Assembly: GCF_007713735.2 (NCBI RefSeq)
Contig: NZ_VMNW02000043.1
Span: 1-64,000, forward strand
Reading direction: 5' to 3'
Length of the DNA stretch: 64,000 bases
Origin: Amycolatopsis acidicola
GTDB taxonomy: Bacteria; Actinomycetota; Actinomycetes; Mycobacteriales; Pseudonocardiaceae
The translations under genes were made by a program, and so were the position numbers. The first letter of the stretch is position 1, and each line of letters starts with the position of its first letter. The notes under the pieces were generated by a model. That model was not told the origin of the DNA. It worked only from the letters and a program-made list of their open reading frames with translations, and ran no database searches. Below are positions 35,702 to 47,508 of this stretch, piece by piece.

Positions 35702-36382
35702 TCACCAGCCGCGCTCACGCCATTCCGCGACCTTCGGCCGCTCGGCGCCGAGCGTGGAGTCGTCCCCGTGCCCGGGGTAGAACCACGTGTCGTCCGGCAG
35801 CACGGCGAAGATCCGCTCCGACACGTCCTCGATCAGCGACGCGAACCGCTCCGGGTCGTTTTGCGTGTTGCCGACGCCGCCGGGGAACAGCGAGTCGCCG
35901 GTGAACAGGTGCGGGGAGCCTTCGGGATCCCGGTACAGCAAGGCGATCGAGCCCGGCGTGTGCCCGCGCAGGTGGATCACCTCCAGCTCGCAGTCGCCGA
36001 CCGTCAGCTTGTCGCCGTGCTCCACGAGGAAGTCCGGCGGCACCGGCAGCGGCTCCGCGTCGAGGGGGTGCGCGGCGGTGTTCGCGCCGTTGGCACCCGC
36101 CACCGCGCCCAGCGCCTGCCAGTGGTCGGGGTGCTGGTGCGTCGTCACGACGGTGCGCAGCGCCGGCCGGTCGGGGCCGTGCCCGATGAGATCCGAGATG
36201 CGCTCCGGGTCGGCGGCCGCGTCGATCAGCAGCGCCTCGTTCTGCGCGCGGCACACCAGCAGATACGCGTTGTTGTCCATCGGCCCGACGGAAATCTTGG
36301 TGATGGTCAGCGCGCCGAGCGTGCGCCGCGCGGCGTCCCCGCCCGGTTCGACGTGCCCGGTGTATTCCTCCACGACGTTCAC
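35702..36382 (-). CDS. MBL-fold metallo-hydrolase (glyoxalase II-like)
   Basis: A 226-residue metallo-beta-lactamase-fold hydrolase. The zinc motif THQHPDHW is near 82-89, further ligands are the His of LRGHTPGS and the Asp of FTGDSLFP, and the last His is in YPGHGDD. The pattern is that of glyoxalase II or persulfide-dioxygenase-like proteins that hydrolyse thioesters. The GTG at 36382 is preferred over the GTG at 36391 because the -10-like TACCGT (36390-36395) overlaps the latter and lies 7 nt from the former. It is divergent from an acyltransferase gene. Confidence 0.87.
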   Translation of the reverse strand: MNVVEEYTGHVEPGGDAARRTLGALTITKISVGPMDNNAYLLVCRAQNEALLIDAAADPERISDLIGHGPDRPALRTVVTTHQHPDHWQALGAVAGANGANTAAHPLDAEPLPVPPDFLVEHGDKLTVGDCELEVIHLRGHTPGSIALLYRDPEGSPHLFTGDSLFPGGVGNTQNDPERFASLIEDVSERIFAVLPDDTWFYPGHGDDSTLGAERPKVAEWRERGW

Positions 36383-36492
36383 CCGGCACACGGTAGCCGC
36401 CCCGCCACGCCGTGCTCCACCCGTTCAGCTTTGTCTCAGATTCATAACCTAATCTCGGGACCGCTTGCCCGAAGTCGATCTCCAGGAAGACA

Positions 36493-37740
36493 GTGCCGAG
36501 TTCCGCGAAATCCCCGTCCCGGCGGATCAGCTGGGACGCCATCCGAGTGGTGTCCGTGGTTTCCGTGATGCTCGGCCACATCACGCACCAGGGCCCGCTC
36601 GCGCACACCGAGCTCGACAACTACCCGTTCAAGGTCACCGGCCAGTTCGGCGCCGCCGCGCTGATGGTGATCTCCGGGTTCTTCGTCTGCCAGACGGTGC
36701 GCCGCGGCGACAGCGGGCGCTGGCTGTGGAAGAAGATCTCCCGGCTGCTGCCGCCGTACCTGATCGCCGTGGTGCTCACGTACGTGGTGATGCGCTTCGC
36801 CGGCGCGGCGTTCAACCACCAGAGCTTCGACAGCGGCTGGTTCGACACGCTCTTCGGCCCGACCTCCGACCACGTGGCGTGGGCCTCGTCGTGGTACGTC
36901 CCGGTCGGGCAGGACCTGCTGGTGAACCTGTTCATGGCGCAGGGCTGGAACCAGTACTTCATCTGGCTCGACGGCTCGTACTGGACGCTTCCGGTGCAGC
37001 TCATGGTTTTCGCCGCCGCCGCGGCGTTGTGGGCGGGCACGCCGTGGTTCCGCTCGAACCGCAGTATCCGGCTGCTCGTGTGGGGCCTGATCCTCATCCC
37101 GCTGTTCGTGCGGTTCTGGGTGATCGGCGTGACCAACCCCGCTCCCTGGGCGTACGGCGTGGTGTTCGGTTTCGGCCTGCACCGGATGCACGTGTTCGCC
37201 GCCGGTATCGCGATCTGGCTGTGGTCGCGGAGCCGGCTTTCCGGGCGGCACCTGGCTTTCCTGCTCGCCGCCGCGGTCTGGGCGCAGGATCTGCACCTGT
37301 ACCCGGACGGCGTCCCGCTGCCCACCGACCCCGCCCGGATGCCTTCGGACATCGGGTTCGCGGTGATGCTCGTCGCGATCTGCGCCGCCGCCAAGGGGCC
37401 GGACTGGACGTTCCTGCGCCCGCTCGCGCGCCCGATCACCTGGCTCGCCGGCATCTCCTACGGCGTCTACCTGCTGCACCAGGAGCTGGGCTACATACTG
37501 GCGCGGGTCCTGCAGGACGCCGGGTTCGACGGCTGGGCCAGGCTGCCCGTCCTGCTCGGGGCGGCTATCCTCGGTGGCTGGCTGCTCACCGTGCTGGTGG
37601 AACGGCCGGCCCACCGGTGGCTCACCCAGCCCCGGCGCGCCGCTCCCGCGCCGAGGACGCCACCGGACGATCTCGTCCCGGACGGCTCGCGGACCAGCGG
37701 GAACGGTCCGGCTCCCGTTTCTGTCGGTGGGTCGTCCTAG
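36493..37740 (+). CDS. Acyltransferase 3 family membrane protein
   Basis: A 415-residue integral membrane acyltransferase of the OafA/YrhL family with about ten helices. The family signature WDAIRVVSVVSVMLGH near 14-29 contains the conserved His, and FGAAALMVISGFFV follows. Such proteins O-acylate extracytoplasmic sugars or small molecules. Its GTG start has AGGAAG just upstream. The last 20 bases of the gene contain the damage promoter of uvrA, so the coding end doubles as a regulatory site. The C-terminal tail is Pro/Arg-rich and cytoplasmic. Confidence 0.9.
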   Translation: MPSSAKSPSRRISWDAIRVVSVVSVMLGHITHQGPLAHTELDNYPFKVTGQFGAAALMVISGFFVCQTVRRGDSGRWLWKKISRLLPPYLIAVVLTYVVMRFAGAAFNHQSFDSGWFDTLFGPTSDHVAWASSWYVPVGQDLLVNLFMAQGWNQYFIWLDGSYWTLPVQLMVFAAAAALWAGTPWFRSNRSIRLLVWGLILIPLFVRFWVIGVTNPAPWAYGVVFGFGLHRMHVFAAGIAIWLWSRSRLSGRHLAFLLAAAVWAQDLHLYPDGVPLPTDPARMPSDIGFAVMLVAICAAAKGPDWTFLRPLARPITWLAGISYGVYLLHQELGYILARVLQDAGFDGWARLPVLLGAAILGGWLLTVLVERPAHRWLTQPRRAAPAPRTPPDDLVPDGSRTSGNGPAPVSVGGSS

Positions 37741-37743
37741 CAT
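37721..37743 (+). promoter_or_regulatory. PafBC-type DNA-damage promoter of uvrA
   Basis: CTGTCGGTG (37721-37729), 8 nt, TAGCAT (37738-37743): eight of nine bases of the TTGTCRGTG element and the full TANNNT box at the canonical distance. It overlaps the end of the acyltransferase gene and would give a leader of about 45 nt before the uvrA GTG. Confidence 0.85.
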
Positions 37744-37793
37744 GGATGCGGCCGGTCTCCCGGCCCAAGACTTTCCAGCGAAGGGACCCTGGC

Positions 37794-40655
<2,862 letters not shown>

Positions 40656-40659
40656 ACCG

Positions 40660-40696
40660 CCGGGGCCCCGGATCCGTATCTCCCGACAGGCCCCGG
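40660..40696 (+). terminator. Hairpin after uvrA
   Basis: CCGGGGCC (40660-40667) pairs with GGCCCCGG (40689-40696) across a 21-nt loop, starting 5 nt after the uvrA stop. There is no U-run. Moderate candidate terminator. Confidence 0.45.
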
Positions 40697-40730
40697 AAAA
40701 GCACCGCGGGGCCGGCGCCGGGAGGTGCGG

Positions 40731-41207
40731 ATGGTTCCTCGCCCGGCCGCGCTCGCCGTGGCCGCCACGCTGGCCGTGGTGGTGGCCGGATGCGGCACGG
40801 GCGGTGGCTCCGCGGCCGGGCCGCCGGCGGATCTGAACGGGATCACCACCGATGCCCTGGGCGCGGTGGTGGCCGACGCCCAGGGCCATGTGCTGTACCG
40901 CTTCGACGGTGACACGTCCCAGCCCCCGGTCTCGCACTGTTACGGGCCGTGCGCCGAGACGTGGCGGCCGGTGCTCACGTCCTCGAGCACCATCACCAGC
41001 CAGGGCCTCGCGCGGAACCTGGTCAGCGCCACCACCCGCGAGGACGGCAGCCAGCAGGTGACCCTGGCGGGCTGGCCGTTGTACCACTACGTCAAGGACA
41101 CCGTCGCGAACCAGGCGGCGGGCCAGGGCATGGACGGCCGGTGGTTCGCGGTCACCCCGGCAGGCGGCAGGGCTGAAGCGTCTACTTCGGACAGTGGCGG
41201 TTACTGA
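40731..41207 (+). CDS. Secreted-repeat lipoprotein (COG4315 type)
   Basis: A 158-residue lipoprotein. The signal peptide ends in the lipobox VVAGC with Cys21. The mature part carries two copies of the short motif of the SCO0930/COG4315 family (VLYRFDGD and PLYHYVKD, each a Tyr-x-aromatic-x-x-Asp), with a Cys pair CYGPCAETW between. Function is unknown; Streptomyces relatives are surface lipoproteins. The ATG at 40731 has GGAGG 5 nt upstream and is preferred over the GTG at 40725, which overlaps that site. Confidence 0.85.
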   Translation: MVPRPAALAVAATLAVVVAGCGTGGGSAAGPPADLNGITTDALGAVVADAQGHVLYRFDGDTSQPPVSHCYGPCAETWRPVLTSSSTITSQGLARNLVSATTREDGSQQVTLAGWPLYHYVKDTVANQAAGQGMDGRWFAVTPAGGRAEASTSDSGGY

Positions 41208-41227
41208 GCTTCGCGCATACTGGGGTG

Positions 41228-41668
41228 GTGCGGCTCAACAGCTACCTGTTCCGGGACGACTGGTTCCTCGCCGCCCCGGCGAACAAGGTCTTCGCGACGG
41301 TCGTCGACCTGGCCGAATACCCGCGGTGGTGGTCCGATGTGCGTTCGGTGAGCAAGATCGACGAGGACACCGCCGAACTGGTCTGCCAGGCGACGCTGCC
41401 GTACCGGCTGGTGCTGCGGATGTCCCGGGCGGAGGAGGACGAGCCCGCCGGGAGGCTGGCCGTGCTGCTGGACGGGGATCTGCGGGGCTCGCTGTCGGCG
41501 CGGGTGCACCGCCGCCCGAGCGGCACGCTTTTGCAGATCCGCCAAGAGGTCGAGGCGACGAAGCCGTTGCTCCGCCGCCTCGCGCCGGTGGCGCGCCCGG
41601 TGTTCCTGCTCAACCACGCCCTGATGATGCGGCGTGGCCATGCCGGGCTGCGGGCGCGCCTGGCGTGA
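41228..41668 (+). CDS. SRPBCC family protein
   Basis: A 146-residue START/SRPBCC-fold protein (polyketide cyclase/dehydrase-like). The start of the fold, DDWFLAAPANKVFATVVDLAEYPRWW, is the family hallmark, and the rest alternates strands of a hydrophobic cavity. Such proteins bind lipids or aromatic ligands; no partner is suggested by the context. Two adjacent GTG codons (41225 and 41228) could start it. It converges on the DctA-type transporter gene, with 4 nt between the two stops. Confidence 0.85.
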   Translation: MRLNSYLFRDDWFLAAPANKVFATVVDLAEYPRWWSDVRSVSKIDEDTAELVCQATLPYRLVLRMSRAEEDEPAGRLAVLLDGDLRGSLSARVHRRPSGTLLQIRQEVEATKPLLRRLAPVARPVFLLNHALMMRRGHAGLRARLA

Positions 41669-41672
41669 CTGC

Positions 41673-43025
41673 TCAGGCTGGTACTTTTTCCCGTTCCGGC
41701 GCCGGTTCCGGGGTGCTCTCGTCGTCGACCATGGTCTCGTTGAACGGTTCCTGCCCGGACAGCACCAGGTGGGCCCGCTCGCGGTCGAACTCCTTGGTCC
41801 AGTTCCCGATCAGCACGGTGGCGACGGCGTTGCCCGCGAAGTTGGTGACCGCGCGCGCTTCCGACATGAACCGGTCGATGCCGAGGATGAACCCGACGCC
41901 GCCGACCAGGTCCGGCCGGTGCGACTGCAGCCCGCCCGCGAGCGTCGCGATGCCGGCGCCGCTGACGCCCGCGGCGCCCTTCGACGCGATGACCATGAAC
42001 ACCAGCAAGGAGATCTGCTCGCCGATCGAGAGCGGGCTGCCCTGCGCCGAGGCGATGAACAGGGTGGCCATCGTCAGATAGATCGCGGTCCCGTCGAGGT
42101 TGAACGAGTACCCGGTGGGCACCGTGATCCCGGCGACGGACCGGCTCACCCCGAGGTGCTGCATCTTCGCGATCAGCCGCGGCAGCGCCGACTCCGAGGA
42201 CGATGTCGACACGATCAGCAGGAACTCCCGCGCGAGGTAGCGCATCAGGCTGAACACGCTGATCCGCGCGCCGAACCAGAGGATCGCGCCGAGTACCACG
42301 AACACGAACAGCACGCAGGTGATGTAGAAGCCGAGCATCACGACCAGCAGGCTGCGCAGCGCCGACCAGCCGGTGGCGCCGACGACCGCCGCGATCGCGC
42401 CGAACGCGCCGACCGGGGCGGCCCACATGATCATCGACAGGATGCGGAACACGAGCTTCTGGATGTGCTCGATCCCGCGCAGGACCGGTTTGCCCGCGGG
42501 GCCGAGCTTCTGCAGCGCGAACCCGGCCAGGAGGGCGACCAGCAGCGTCTGCAGCACCGAGCCTTCGGTGAACGCCGAGAGCAGTGACTCGGGGATGATG
42601 CCGAGCAGGAAGTCCGTGCTGCCCTCGCCGCCGGTGGCCTGCTGGTGTGCCTTGGCCGCGTCGGCCGGGTTGAGGTGCAGGCCCGAGCCAGGGTGCAGCA
42701 GGTTGCCCACCACGAGCCCGATCACGAGCGCGATCGTGGACATGGCGAGGAAGTAGCCGATCGCCAGCAGGCCCACCTTGCCGACCTTGGCGGCCTTGGC
42801 GACCGAGCCGATGCCCAGCACGATGGTGCAGAAGATGATCGGCGAGATCATCATCTTGATCAGGTTCACGAACCCGGTGCCCAGCGGGGCGAGCCCCTTG
42901 GCGAAGCCCGGGGCGGCGAATCCGACGATCACGCCGAGTACCACCGCGGCTATCACCGCGAGGTACAGGTAGTGCATCCCGTCGCGACGCCGTTTGCCGG
43001 TGTCGGCGGCAGAGTTGGTCGGCAC
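41673..43025 (-). CDS. Dicarboxylate/amino acid:cation symporter (DctA/GltP family)
   Basis: A 450-residue DAACS transporter with eight transmembrane helices and two re-entrant loops. The Ser-rich hairpin STSSSESALPRLI and the conserved PTGYSFNLDGTAIYLTMA motif, which bind substrate and sodium, are intact. It should import C4-dicarboxylates or glutamate/aspartate. The GTG at 43025 has AGGAGG 5 nt upstream. It is divergent from a DcuS/CitA-type sensor kinase and response regulator, which likely control it in response to its substrate. Confidence 0.93.
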   Translation of the reverse strand: MPTNSAADTGKRRRDGMHYLYLAVIAAVVLGVIVGFAAPGFAKGLAPLGTGFVNLIKMMISPIIFCTIVLGIGSVAKAAKVGKVGLLAIGYFLAMSTIALVIGLVVGNLLHPGSGLHLNPADAAKAHQQATGGEGSTDFLLGIIPESLLSAFTEGSVLQTLLVALLAGFALQKLGPAGKPVLRGIEHIQKLVFRILSMIMWAAPVGAFGAIAAVVGATGWSALRSLLVVMLGFYITCVLFVFVVLGAILWFGARISVFSLMRYLAREFLLIVSTSSSESALPRLIAKMQHLGVSRSVAGITVPTGYSFNLDGTAIYLTMATLFIASAQGSPLSIGEQISLLVFMVIASKGAAGVSGAGIATLAGGLQSHRPDLVGGVGFILGIDRFMSEARAVTNFAGNAVATVLIGNWTKEFDRERAHLVLSGQEPFNETMVDDESTPEPAPEREKVPA

Positions 43026-43179
43026 CTTTGCCTCCTGAACTGTGTGTGTCGCCGCGCACGGGGCGGCGGAGTGGTTCAGGGGGACTATCCGGCGTCACCC
43101 GGTCGTGGGAAAGGTTGTGGTCATTGAGTTCGCGGACCCGAGCGGGGGCCGTCCGGCGTGTGCGCCTTATCGTCGACGC

Positions 43180-44748
43180 ATGAAGAACCGGCGGTGGAGC
43201 CTCGCCCGGCAGCTGCTGCTGTTGCAGGTGGCGATGCTGGTCGTCCTCGTCGGGGTCGGCACCGGGCTGGCGTACCTGGACGCCTCGCACGCCGCCGACG
43301 ACCGGGCCACCGAAGAGGTCCTCGCCGTGGCGGGCACGATCGCGGACGCGCCGACCGTCCGCAGTGCACTGTCCACATCGGACCCGAGTGCCGAGCTGCA
43401 GCCCTTCGCCGAGGACGTGCGCGGGGACACCAGGGTCGATTTCATCACGATCATGACCCCGGACGGCATCCGCTACACCCACCCGAACCCGGAGCTGATC
43501 GGCCGCCGGTACCTCGGCACGATCGAAGAGCCCCGCCAGGGCCGCACGTACACCGAGACCTACACCGGCACGCTCGGGCCGTCGATCCGCGCCGTGGTCC
43601 CGGTGTTCGACGGCGGTCACGTGGTCGCGCTCGTCGCGGTCGGCATCACGGTGCAGGCGATCTCGGCGGAACTGACCGAACGCCTCGTCCCGGTGTTCAT
43701 CGCCGCCGTCGCCGTGCTCGCCGTCGGGATCACCGGCAGCGTGCTGATCAGCAGGCGGCTCGACAAACAGACCCGCGGCCTCGCCCCGGCCGAGCTGGGC
43801 AGCGTGTTCGCCTACTACGAGGCCACGCTGCGCGCGGTGCGGGAAGGGCTCGTGCTCGTCGACGACGACGGCCGGATCGCGTTGTGCAACAAGGGCGCGC
43901 GGGACCTGCTCGGCCTCGAAGGCGACCCTGCCGGCCGGGCCGTCGACGACCTCGGCCTGCCGGACACCCTGGCGGAATCGTTTCGTACCAAGGAGATCCG
44001 CACCGACGAGATCCACCTGACCGACTCCCGCGTGCTCGTCGTGAACACCGCCCCGGTGCACTCCGGGCAGCGGGCCCAGGGCACGGTCGTCACGTTGCGG
44101 GACCACACCGATCTGCAACAGCTCACCGGTGAGCTCGACACCGTGCGCGGGCTCGCGGAGTCGCTTCGGTCGCAGGCGCACGAGGCGGCGAACCGGCTGC
44201 ACACCGTGGTGTCGCTGGTCGAAATCGGCAAACCCGAGGAGGCCGTCGAGTTCGCGACGGCGGAGCTGGAGATCGCGCAACGGCTCACAGACCACGTCGT
44301 CGGCGCGGTGTCCGAACCGGTGTTGTCCGCGCTGCTGCTGGGCAAAGCGGCCGAGGCGAGCGAGCGCGGGGCGGAGTTCGTGCTGACCGCCGACACCGCG
44401 TTGGACGAGCTCGACATCGCGCCCCGGGACCTCGTCACGATCCTGGGCAACCTGATCGACAACGCGCTCGACGCGGCGATCGGCAACGCGGCGCACGCCA
44501 GGCCGAAGGTCACCGTCACCGCGCGGGAAGAGGACGGCGGGCTGCTGCTGCGCGTGGCCGACAGCGGGCCGGGCGTGCGCGACAGCGAGGTGTTCCGCCG
44601 CGGCTGGTCGACCAAACCGCAGGACGGGCACGGCCTCGGGCTGGCGCTGGTGGATCAGGCCGTCCGCCGCTACCACGGCACAATCGAGGTCGCCAACGAC
44701 GGTGGCGCCGTGTTCACCGTCCGCCTGCCGCGGGAGGAGAAGCCGTGA
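43180..44748 (+). CDS. Sensor histidine kinase of the CitA/DcuS family
   Basis: A 522-residue membrane kinase. Two membrane helices (about 12-31 and 165-185) flank an extracytoplasmic PAS-like sensor that typically binds citrate or C4-dicarboxylates. A cytoplasmic PAS domain (about 210-300) follows, then the phosphoacceptor His334 in SQAHEAANRLH and a HATPase domain with NLIDNALDAA, DSGPGV and GHGLGLALV. TATCGT at 43168-43173, 6 nt before the ATG, gives a likely leaderless transcript. Divergent from the DctA-type transporter and overlapping its response regulator gene by 4 nt. Confidence 0.93.
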   Translation: MKNRRWSLARQLLLLQVAMLVVLVGVGTGLAYLDASHAADDRATEEVLAVAGTIADAPTVRSALSTSDPSAELQPFAEDVRGDTRVDFITIMTPDGIRYTHPNPELIGRRYLGTIEEPRQGRTYTETYTGTLGPSIRAVVPVFDGGHVVALVAVGITVQAISAELTERLVPVFIAAVAVLAVGITGSVLISRRLDKQTRGLAPAELGSVFAYYEATLRAVREGLVLVDDDGRIALCNKGARDLLGLEGDPAGRAVDDLGLPDTLAESFRTKEIRTDEIHLTDSRVLVVNTAPVHSGQRAQGTVVTLRDHTDLQQLTGELDTVRGLAESLRSQAHEAANRLHTVVSLVEIGKPEEAVEFATAELEIAQRLTDHVVGAVSEPVLSALLLGKAAEASERGAEFVLTADTALDELDIAPRDLVTILGNLIDNALDAAIGNAAHARPKVTVTAREEDGGLLLRVADSGPGVRDSEVFRRGWSTKPQDGHGLGLALVDQAVRRYHGTIEVANDGGAVFTVRLPREEKP

Positions 44749-45401
44749 TCCTGGTGCTCGTCGTCGAGGACGAGCCGGTGGCCGCCGAGGCGCACCGGCA
44801 GTACGTCGAGCGCGTCGCCGGGTTCACCGTCGCCGGGGTGGTGCATTCCGGCGCGGAGGCGCTGCGGTTCTGCGAACGGCACCACGTCGACCTGATCCTG
44901 CTCGACTTCTACCTTCCCGACACGCACGGCCTCGCGGTCTGCCGCGCCCTGCGCGCGGCGGGCAGCACCGCCGACGTCATCGCGGTGACCTCCGCGCGCG
45001 ACCTCACCGTGGTGAAGGCCGCCGTGTCCGCAGGGGTTGTGCAGTATCTGCTCAAACCGTTCACCTTCGCTTCACTCAAAGAAAAGCTGGACCGCTACGC
45101 GCAGTTCCGGGGCAGCGAAGGCGAGGCGGCCGACCAGAGCGACGTCGACCGCGCGCTCGCCGCGCTGCGCACGCCCTCGCCCGCGCTGCCGAAAGGGCTG
45201 AGCGGCGAGACGCGGGACGCGATCGTGCGCGCCCTGCGTGAGCAGCCGCTTTCGGCGGGCGCGGCCGCCGAAGCCACCGGCGTTTCGCGGGTGACGGCGC
45301 GCCGCTACCTGGAACATCTGGCCGACGCGGGCCTGGTCCGGCGTGAGCCTCGATACGGACAGGTGGGCAGACCGGAGGTTTGGTACCACGCGGCCACCTG
45401 A
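44745..45401 (+). CDS. CitB/DcuR-family response regulator
   Basis: A 218-residue response regulator, partner of the kinase encoded just upstream (GTGA overlap). The receiver domain has the phosphoacceptor Asp54 (LLDFYLPD), the acidic pocket in VVEDEP and Lys in LLKPF. The C-terminal output domain, about 155-215, is a winged helix of the CitB type (SAGAAAEATGVSRVTARRYL). It should activate the divergent dicarboxylate transporter gene. Confidence 0.93.
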   Translation: MILVLVVEDEPVAAEAHRQYVERVAGFTVAGVVHSGAEALRFCERHHVDLILLDFYLPDTHGLAVCRALRAAGSTADVIAVTSARDLTVVKAAVSAGVVQYLLKPFTFASLKEKLDRYAQFRGSEGEAADQSDVDRALAALRTPSPALPKGLSGETRDAIVRALREQPLSAGAAAEATGVSRVTARRYLEHLADAGLVRREPRYGQVGRPEVWYHAAT

Positions 45402-45420
45402 GACCGTTACCATCCGGCGC

Positions 45421-45894
45421 ATGAGCCAGCCATACCCTCAGCAGTTCCCGATCATGCTGTCCACAATGAACGATTTGCCGGGCTACAAGGTGGTCCGCGT
45501 GTTCGGCGAGGTCTTCGGCCTCACCGTGCGAAGCCGGAACATGTTCTCCACGATGGGCGCCGGTTTCAAGGCGATGGCGGGCGGTGAGCTCAAGGGTCTG
45601 TCCAAACTGCTCTCCGACTCCCGGTACGAAGCCCTCGGCCGGCTCGCCCAGGAGGCGATGCAGCACGGCGCGAACGCGGTGCTCGCGCTGCGCTTCGACT
45701 GCAACGAGATCGCCCAGACCGCCAGCGAGATCGCCGCCTACGGCACCGCTGTGTACGTGGTGCCCGAAGGCCAGGAGGGCATCCAGCAGCAACAGCAGCA
45801 GGCCGCCGCGCAGCAGCAACAGGCCGCGCAGTACCAGCAGCAGCAACAACAGCAGCAGTTTCAGCCCCCGCAGCAGGGCTACCCGCAGCAGTGA
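45421..45894 (+). CDS. YbjQ/UPF0145-like protein with a Gln-rich tail
   Basis: A 157-residue protein. Residues about 10-115 match the heavy-metal-binding YbjQ/UPF0145 domain (GYKVVRVFGEVFGLTVRS, GANAVLALRFD), a pentameric fold of unknown role. The tail from about 117 onward is nearly all Gln with Ala and Pro. Such a polyQ run is unusual here and is encoded by mixed CAG/CAA codons. TACCAT at 45408-45413 lies 7 nt before the ATG, so the transcript is probably leaderless. It is followed by a hairpin between convergent genes. Confidence 0.88.
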   Translation: MSQPYPQQFPIMLSTMNDLPGYKVVRVFGEVFGLTVRSRNMFSTMGAGFKAMAGGELKGLSKLLSDSRYEALGRLAQEAMQHGANAVLALRFDCNEIAQTASEIAAYGTAVYVVPEGQEGIQQQQQQAAAQQQQAAQYQQQQQQQQFQPPQQGYPQQ

Positions 45895-45901
45895 GCCGCC
45901 C

Positions 45902-45931
45902 GGTCCGGGGAGGGGGAGGCCTTCCCGGACC
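45902..45931. terminator. Bidirectional hairpin between convergent genes
   Basis: GGTCCGGG (45902-45909) pairs with CCCGGACC (45924-45931) across 14 nt, between the YbjQ-like and aminoacylase genes that end on either side. Confidence 0.6.
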
Positions 45932-45939
45932 AGGTGGTG

Positions 45940-47508
45940 TCAGCGGAGCGAACGCCCGGCGAGCGCCCCGGTCGGGCGGCCGTCGTCGAGGGCGGCCACC
46001 CCGTTGACGAAGACGTACGGAATGCCCGCGGCCTGCTGCCGCGGGTCGTCGAAGGTCGCCGTGTCGGCCACGGTCTCCGGATCGAACAGCACCAGGTCCG
46101 CGGCGTAGCCGTCCTTGACGAGACCCCGGTCCGGCAGGCGCAGCCGGGCCGCCGCGCGCCCGGTCAGATGGGCCACACACTCGGCGAGGCCGAGCACGCC
46201 GAGCTCTCGCACGTAATGCCCGAGGTAGCGCGGGAAAGTGCCCCAGGCGCGCGGATGCGGCCGGTCCCCGACGAGCAGTCCGTCACTGCCGCCGGTGTGC
46301 GTACGGTGCCGCATGATCGCCCGCACGTTCTCCTCGTTGCCGACGTGCATCAGGCACGACGTGCCCAGCTGTTCGGAGACGAGGGTGTCGAAGAACAGGT
46401 CCACGGGCCGGATTCCCTTGTCCCGCGCGGAATCCGCGACGCTGCGCCCGACGAGGTGTGCGTTCTCCCGTCGCCGCACGCCGTTGATCTCGATGGCCGA
46501 CCAGTCCACCACCACGCCGTGCGCGCCGTCGGACCCCGTTTCCTCCAGTGCCTCCCTGATCCGCTCCCGTTCGTCCACATCGGACAGCCGTCGTAGCGTC
46601 TCGTCGAGCCCGCCCGAAGCGGCCCAGCTGGGCAGCAGCGCCGACAGGTACGTGGCGCCGGGCAGGTACGGGTATGTGTCGAGCGTGATGTCCGCGCCGT
46701 TGTCGAGCGCTTCGTCGAGCAAGGCCAGCAGCTCCGGCGCGCGCCCTTTGTTGACCGGGAAGTTCAGCGTCGCGTGCGCGAGGTGCAGCGGGCAGCGGGC
46801 GCGTCGGCACACGTCGACCATCTCCGCGAACGCCTCCAGCGCGCCGGCGCCGTAGCTGCGGTGGTGCGGGCTGTAGTAGCCGCCGTGCGCGCCGACGACT
46901 TCGCACAGCGCGACCAGTTCGTCGTCGTCGGCGTACATCCCCGGCGTGTAGGTGAGGCCCGAGGACATCCCGGCGGCACCCTCGGCGAGTCCGGTGGCGA
47001 CGAGGTCGCGCATGGTGTCCACTTCGGACTCCGTCGCCGGCCGGTCGTCCGCGCCGACGGCCAGCATCCGCACCGTGCCCTGCGGCACGAGATACGCGGC
47101 GTTGACGGCGATCCCGGCGTCGAGGCGGTCGAGGTACTCGCCGACCGAGCGCCAGTTCCAGTCGAACCCGGCGGGGTCGTCGTTCCATCCCGCGAGCTGA
47201 CGGCGCATCGCGGCGAGAGTGGCGTCGTCGACCGGGGCGTAGGACAGGCCGTCCTGGCCGAGCACTTCGGTCGTGACGCCCTGGGAGACCTTCGCCAGAT
47301 GGTCCGGCGCGGCCAGCAGCTGCAGATCCGAATGCGAGTGCATGTCGACGAACCCGGGCGCCAGCACCAGATCCCCGGCGTCGATCACCCGGCGCCCGGT
47401 GAGCGACTCGCCGAGCACGATCCGGCCGTCGCGGATCCCGGCGTCGGCGCGGAACGGCGGGCGGCCGGTGCCGTCCGCGATCCGGGCGCCGCGGAGGACG
47501 ACGTCCAT
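45940..47508 (-). CDS. N-acyl-D-amino-acid deacylase family amidohydrolase
   Basis: A 522-residue amidohydrolase of the D-aminoacylase/D-hydantoinase superfamily. The zinc motif HSHSD lies near 57-61 (GFVDMHSHSD), further candidate ligands are HHRSYGAG and LHLAHAT, and the acid is likely the Asp of HTGGSDGLL. It should release D-amino acids from N-acyl forms. The ATG overlaps the stop of the D-threonine-aldolase-like gene upstream (ATGA), so the two are co-translated in one D-amino-acid catabolic unit. The frame is open upstream but the start at 47508 gives the family N-terminus MDVVLRGARI. Confidence 0.92.
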   Translation of the reverse strand: MDVVLRGARIADGTGRPPFRADAGIRDGRIVLGESLTGRRVIDAGDLVLAPGFVDMHSHSDLQLLAAPDHLAKVSQGVTTEVLGQDGLSYAPVDDATLAAMRRQLAGWNDDPAGFDWNWRSVGEYLDRLDAGIAVNAAYLVPQGTVRMLAVGADDRPATESEVDTMRDLVATGLAEGAAGMSSGLTYTPGMYADDDELVALCEVVGAHGGYYSPHHRSYGAGALEAFAEMVDVCRRARCPLHLAHATLNFPVNKGRAPELLALLDEALDNGADITLDTYPYLPGATYLSALLPSWAASGGLDETLRRLSDVDERERIREALEETGSDGAHGVVVDWSAIEINGVRRRENAHLVGRSVADSARDKGIRPVDLFFDTLVSEQLGTSCLMHVGNEENVRAIMRHRTHTGGSDGLLVGDRPHPRAWGTFPRYLGHYVRELGVLGLAECVAHLTGRAAARLRLPDRGLVKDGYAADLVLFDPETVADTATFDDPRQQAAGIPYVFVNGVAALDDGRPTGALAGRSLR

